From Saururus chinensis (lineage: Eukaryota > Streptophyta > Magnoliopsida > Piperales > Saururaceae), in contig CP141145.1 in assembly GCA_035235625.1 (NCBI GenBank), positions 4,464,001 through 4,528,000 on the forward strand: DNA of 64,000 nucleotides, read 5' to 3'. Both the position numbers and the translations under genes were made by a program. Below are positions 59,601-64,000 of the stretch, one piece after another (within the stretch, counting starts at the first letter, position 1; each line of letters starts with the position of its first letter). The notes below the pieces were generated by a model. It saw only the letters and a list, made by a program, of their open reading frames with translations, searched no databases and had not been told where the DNA came from.

Positions 59601-61129
59601 TTATTCATATGACAAAGAGCTTCTAACAAATATGAGATCAGACTTCTCATTACTTGTGTCCACTTACATCCCACTCTCCACCCCACACATATAACACACT
59701 CTGCTCATCGGTATCCATCTCATTTGAACATGCTTCACACACCCATTAGTTCATCCAAGAGTTAAACATTAAATGTACCCGAGAGTTATGTTAGTTAGAC
59801 ACTAATAGTTATGAATTGAGCCTTATAAATTAATGCTTTCGGACTCAATTTTTCAACCATGTCTATTGACTTTCTTCAATTTGATAGTACACCCTACTCT
59901 TTTCTTCCTTTCTTGCATCTCAACATGCTTCACACCCACCATATAAGTGCTTCTATAAGTAAAGATTAAATGTACCTGAGAGTTACTTCATTTAAGCATT
60001 ACCAGCTATCAGTTGAATCATATGAGTTAATGTTGTCGATGACCATCTCTACACCCAAAAATGTACTACCTTTCTTGTATCGTCTTCACACCACACCAGG
60101 TATCAATTTGTGCATACACAAGTAAAAACCTTAATTGATCCTCCATATCCTAACTCACCATTGTTTCGGTCCGGCCACCCTTGGGTAGAAACATGACGAC
60201 ACCTGTCTTGCCGTCATGAGTTAGGGTACCTTTGAAGAGGATCTTAAACATCCACATTTTGCCAACCTACAGACCCATGATCGTCTCCTTCTTAAAATGT
60301 TCTCCTTGCACTCACCAAACTGCTCCACTTTGCAGGGATAGTACACCGACTGAGAGGTGATGGAGGTGGATGAGGAGATGAGGGTCAAGGACATGAGGTA
60401 CGAGAAGATGAGAGACAAGGAGATGAGGGACGAGAAGATGAGGCTGGAGGAGAAGAGGGAGGAAGATTGCCAAGGAAGAAACCTTCGTCGATTAAGAAAA
60501 CACAAAGTTTTTCACCTTTATTACAGTGGAGGGGTTGTTTCTGTTTTTGCAACACGCGTGCGGACAACTCATATGTGTCAAAGTCTCTTGCTTCTAGTAA
60601 TACACAATGGAAACATTAACCAAATCTATATAAAGGGAGTATATCCGGTTATCGAACATAAAAGATGTGAGACTCTTGAAGATATGAATAGCTTCAAGTT
60701 GAGGCCTCCCAAGGAGAAGGCATGACCTAGAAGATGTCTTATTTCTAGTCCTTGAACATAAAATATGTCTGATTTTAGTCACAATAGGTATTGGCAATGC
60801 CTAAGCTGGGCAATAGCTATTATACATACACTAACGGTATTCTAATGGTCGCTTAAGCATTTATAGCGATGGCTTTTCCCGTGGCAAGAGTTATCAGTGA
60901 CAGATACTCCTCCCATCGTGATTTATGTTACTTTCAGCGATGGTATCTTAATTGTCACTGAAGCATTTACATTGAAGGCTTCACTCCGTTGTAAGAGTTA
61001 TTTGCTATGGGTAATTATAGCCATCAATATTGACTTTAATTTCATAAATCACATACATGTGTTTTCAGTGACGCTATGGGAAGCTATAGCTATTAATTTT
61101 ACGTTTTTTATTTTTGAGATGATATATAT
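59601..61129. other. Gene-free DNA with small repeats
   Basis: 59700-59830 and 59925-60040 are diverged copies (aacatgcttcacac, taaatgtacc-gagagttac). A purine-rich patch at 60357-60470 includes three 15-bp units. 60840-61010 contains repeated agcgatgg / tcactgaagc motifs. The 122-codon frame at 60357 owes its length to the purine repeats and has no motif support. Confidence 0.4.
60400..60444 (+). repeat. Three 15-bp tandem units
   Basis: acgagaagatgagag, acaaggagatgaggg and acgagaagatgaggc in tandem, in a purine-rich run. Confidence 0.85.
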
Positions 61130-61320
61130 TCAAGATTATACCATCGCAAAATTGTATATGAATGCATTAAAAACTAAAACTTCTATTTCCACCAATCCCA
61201 TGTACATTATAAAGAAAACTGTATACAAAGGAAGTTTTAACCATGACAAACAATCCCATGTACATTATCAACTAAATTGTATATGAAGGCATTTTTAACC
61301 ATTATAAACAATCCTATATA
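61130..61320. repeat. Tandem repeat, about 57-65 bp, three units
   Basis: The blocks aattgtatatgaa(t/g)gcatt and caatcc(c/t)atgtacatta alternate: aaattgtatatgaatgc (61149), aaactgtatacaaagg (61215) and aaattgtatatgaaggc (61272), each preceded or followed by cccatgtacattat. Three diverged copies. Confidence 0.7.
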
Positions 61321-61374
61321 CATTATCCACCATACCCATACATGCTGAATATACAAAATATCATCAACTCTATC

Positions 61375-61910
61375 ATGTGTGGCATATAATTCAATATTGG
61401 TGGCATTTGGCAAGATGAAATGACATTCCATTTTGTTGATTATATAGAGTAATTATTCTGGATCAAAGAATGTAATTGATTTGGAGAGCAATCATTTATA
61501 CACATTACAAAGTTTAATCATTTGGAGGTGGTGGTGGCAAGAGAAAGTACAAAATTATTATTAATATTAACTTAGATGAAGAAGATGGTAAATCTAAAGT
61601 GAGAAGCAATGATATGTTATACTATTACTACTTACCACCTTAGTTAGTGATAGTATAATATATCACTGCTTCCCACCTGAGATTTTCTACCTTCATCGTC
61701 CAAGTCAATATTAATGATAGTTTTGTTCTTCCACATGCCACCACCAATGTCTAACAAAGAAACTTAGTTATGTGTAAAATGATTGTTCTCCAAATCAATC
61801 TCATCCTCTAATCTAGAATAATCACTCTTTACACAAACTAGAACCATATAAGTTCATATTGCCAAATGTTACCAACATTGAATCATACCATTTGAGAACA
61901 AACCATAGCA
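61375..61910. repeat. Long inverted repeat, arms about 255 bp, almost no loop
   Basis: The left arm (about 61375-61642) and the reverse complement of the right arm (about 61648-61910) align throughout. Shared blocks include attcaatattgg/attcaatgttgg, ttgatttggagagcaatcat/ttgatttggagaacaatcat, ggtggtggca, attaatattaactt/attaatattgactt, gaagcaatgatat/gaagcagtgatat and ttatactat. Arms differ by scattered substitutions and a few small indels. A transcript would fold into one long hairpin. No transposase is nearby and no target duplication was found. It may be a foldback element or an inverted gene-fragment duplication. Confidence 0.8.
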
Positions 61911-62189
61911 ATATAGATGTTCCAAGGCAGCAAATATACTATGGAGCTGACCGGCACCTTGACGTCGGCCTCTACCGACATGTTCTCTACTCTATCTTCT
62001 CCTCCACTGCCCATCACATGACTTGGAGAGGTGGAGATATAAGTATACTGCAGTGAAGTGAAGAAGCCACTGAAGGTTTCCAACAAGTCACACATAGAAT
62101 CACAAAATCACTAAGGCAGGAAATGATCCCCATCAACTTGTGGACCTCACATAGGTCACACCCTTCCAATCAAGAATAAAAACAATGAG
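61911..62189. other. Short spacer without a gene
   Basis: Contains a locally GC-richer patch (61940-61990) but no motif-supported frame. It separates the inverted repeat from the tandem array. Confidence 0.4.
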
Positions 62190-63790
62190 CCACAATGTAT
62201 TTCTAAAAATAAAAGCCTCCTACCATCTACGAGTCAACAATTAAGTTGTATCAATTAACTTTGTTTTAACCATATTTACTAGGTCATATGGTCTCCACCG
62301 TGCTAGATATTAGATCACATCATACTCATGAGTAAAACTAATTAGCTATATTCTTCTTACTTAGCGTAGCAACAAAGTATCTATAATCATTTACTTACTT
62401 TTCCTCTATTAATATCTATTACATGTATGCACACTAAGCACCAATCACACAAGATAAGTTTGAAATTATAACTTACATACACTCTTATTTATCTACCTAT
62501 ATGTAAACCTAACTTGCTCAAATATAATGTCCACACAATATAATTTAAAAAATAAAAAACCTCCTACTATCAACAGTCAATAATTAGGTTATATCAATTA
62601 ACTTTGTTTTAACCATATATACTAGATCATATGGTCTCCTCTATGCTAGATAATAGATTACATCATACTCAATAGTAAAACTAATTAGCTATATTCTTCT
62701 TACTTAGAGTAACAACAAAAAATATATAATCATTTACTTACTTTTCATCTATTAATATCTATTACAAGCATGAACACTAAGTACCAAACACACAAGATAA
62801 GTTTTGAAATTATAACTTACATACATTCTTATTTATTTACCCATATGCAAACCTAAGTTGCTCAAATTTAATGAGCACACAATGTACTTCGAAAAATAAA
62901 AACCTCTTACCATCTACCAGTCAACAGATAGGTTGTATCAATTAACTTTGTTTTAACCATATATACTAGGTTGTTGTCTCATCTTTGCTAGATATCAGAT
63001 CACATCATTCAAACCTACCTTGTAAACCCATATTGCGCAAATCTAATGACCACACACAATGTACTTCAAAAAATAAAAGCCTCCTACCGTCTATCCGTCA
63101 ACAGTTAGGCTGTATCAATTAACTTTGTTTTAACCATATAGTTTAGGTTGTTGTCTCCTCCTTGTTAGATATCAGATCACATCATTCAAACATACCTTGT
63201 GAACTTATCTTGCACAAATATAATGATCACACACAATGTACTTCAAAAAATAAAAGATTTTTACCATCTACTAGTCAACAATTAGGCTGTATTAGTTAAT
63301 TTTGTTTTAACCATATAGTCTAGGTCATATGGTCTCCTCTTTGCTAGATATCATATCACATCATTCAAACCTACCTTGTAAACCCATCTTGCACAAATCT
63401 AATGACCACACAATGTACTTCGAAAAATAAAAGCCTCCTACCACTACCAGTCAACATTTAGGTTGTATCAATTAACTTTGTTTTAACCATATATTCTAGG
63501 TCATATGATCTCCTCCTTGCTTAGATATCAAATCACATAATTAAAACCTACTTTGTAAACCTATTTTGCTCAAATCGAATGACCATACAATGTACTTCGA
63601 CAAATAAAAGCCTCCTACCATCTACCAGCCAACAGTTATGTTGTATCAATTAACTTTCTTTTAACCATATAAATAAGGTCATATGGTCTCCTCATCGCTA
63701 AATATCATATCACATCATTCAAATAATGAGTACAACCAATAAGCTATATTCTTCTTACTTAGCCTACCAACAAACCATATATAATAATTT
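62190..63790. repeat. Tandem array switching from about 343-bp to 177-bp units
   Basis: The anchor aaataaaagcctcctacc and the block tatcaattaactttgtttta occur in seven units. Anchor positions are about 62220, 62564, 62907, 63084, 63261, 63438 and 63615, giving spacings of about 344, 343, 177, 177, 177 and 177 bp. Long units contain an extra block of about 166 bp (aaaactaattagctatattc through tatgtaaacc) absent from short units. After the last anchor the long-form block begins again (about 63725) and is cut off. No coding region. Confidence 0.9.
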
Positions 63791-64000
63791 AATTACTTTC
63801 CATCTATAGTCACATATAGAAAATTAGAGTTGATTGAACAAAATATGCCAAGTGTTGCCACATGAGACAATTGAACAAAAGATACAATCAAAATACATAA
63901 TTCATTACTTTTAGCCTGAATTTTTTATTACAACAAATTGGAAGAACATAATTTATCATATAAAATCAAAATACAACCATACTTTACAAACCCAAGTGAC
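63791..64000. other. Window end, no feature seen
   Basis: AT-rich sequence continuing past the tandem array. Nothing coding is recognised. Confidence 0.4.

Noticed and set aside
60357..60725. 122-codon frame starting with Met/Glu/Arg-rich repeats
   Set aside because: Its open start comes from a 15-bp purine repeat; no domain or homology-like motif is present.

Overview
The window looks like nuclear DNA of a flowering plant. It is mostly AT-rich, repeat-dense intergenic sequence with Ty1/copia and Ty3/gypsy retroelements, MITEs and tandem repeats. One compact, very GC-rich open gene sits in it. The strong GC contrast between gene and surroundings is typical of monocots, but this is an inference and no species is claimed. 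No bacterial features, CRISPR arrays or rRNA were found.

Layout. Positions 1-5000: gene-free, with a 274-bp tandem duplication. 5466-6203: the only intact protein gene, a DUF4228/PADRE-domain protein with a pyrimidine patch and GA-rich leader upstream. 6700-9000: three short Stowaway-like MITEs. 9146-10518: two truncated gypsy-type LTR starts. 10519-33008: a decayed Sirevirus-like copia element with gag pieces, a Zn-knuckle remnant, an extra 3' ORF and both LTRs, but no recognisable pol. It carries two later insertions: a 4.6-kb solo LTR (12340-16927, duplication atctc) and a complete 7.3-kb gypsy element on the minus strand (18116-25454, duplication tctac). The gypsy element has gag and protease but no reverse transcriptase, RNase H or integrase. 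33077-36093: a 3.0-kb solo LTR (duplication atctt). 36100-44250: dispersed repeats, including a 239-bp duplication. A third copy of that repeat is split by a 709-bp solo LTR (43317-44025, duplication tatta) holding a long AT microsatellite.

44690-46378 (minus): a decayed, intron-bearing plant gene of unidentified family, possibly with a first exon near 48702-48748. It has in-frame TAG stops and two frameshifts, but a clean 92-bp GT-AG intron and an open terminal exon. 50790-58200: a Ty3/gypsy (Del/Tekay-like) gag-protease remnant, cut by a second giant solo LTR (52130-57256, duplication tttaa) of the same family as 12340-16927. 59063-59600: an unrecognised frameshifted ORF. 61375-61910: a long, nearly loop-less inverted repeat. 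62190-63790: a tandem array that switches from about 343-bp to 177-bp units.

The main story is layered retrotransposition and LTR-LTR recombination around one or two genes. Four insertions have exact 5-bp target duplications, so the order of events can be read directly. Three gag-bearing elements lack a visible polymerase region, which suggests mobilisation in trans or shared internal deletion. Identifications rest on reading motifs by eye; no database search was possible.
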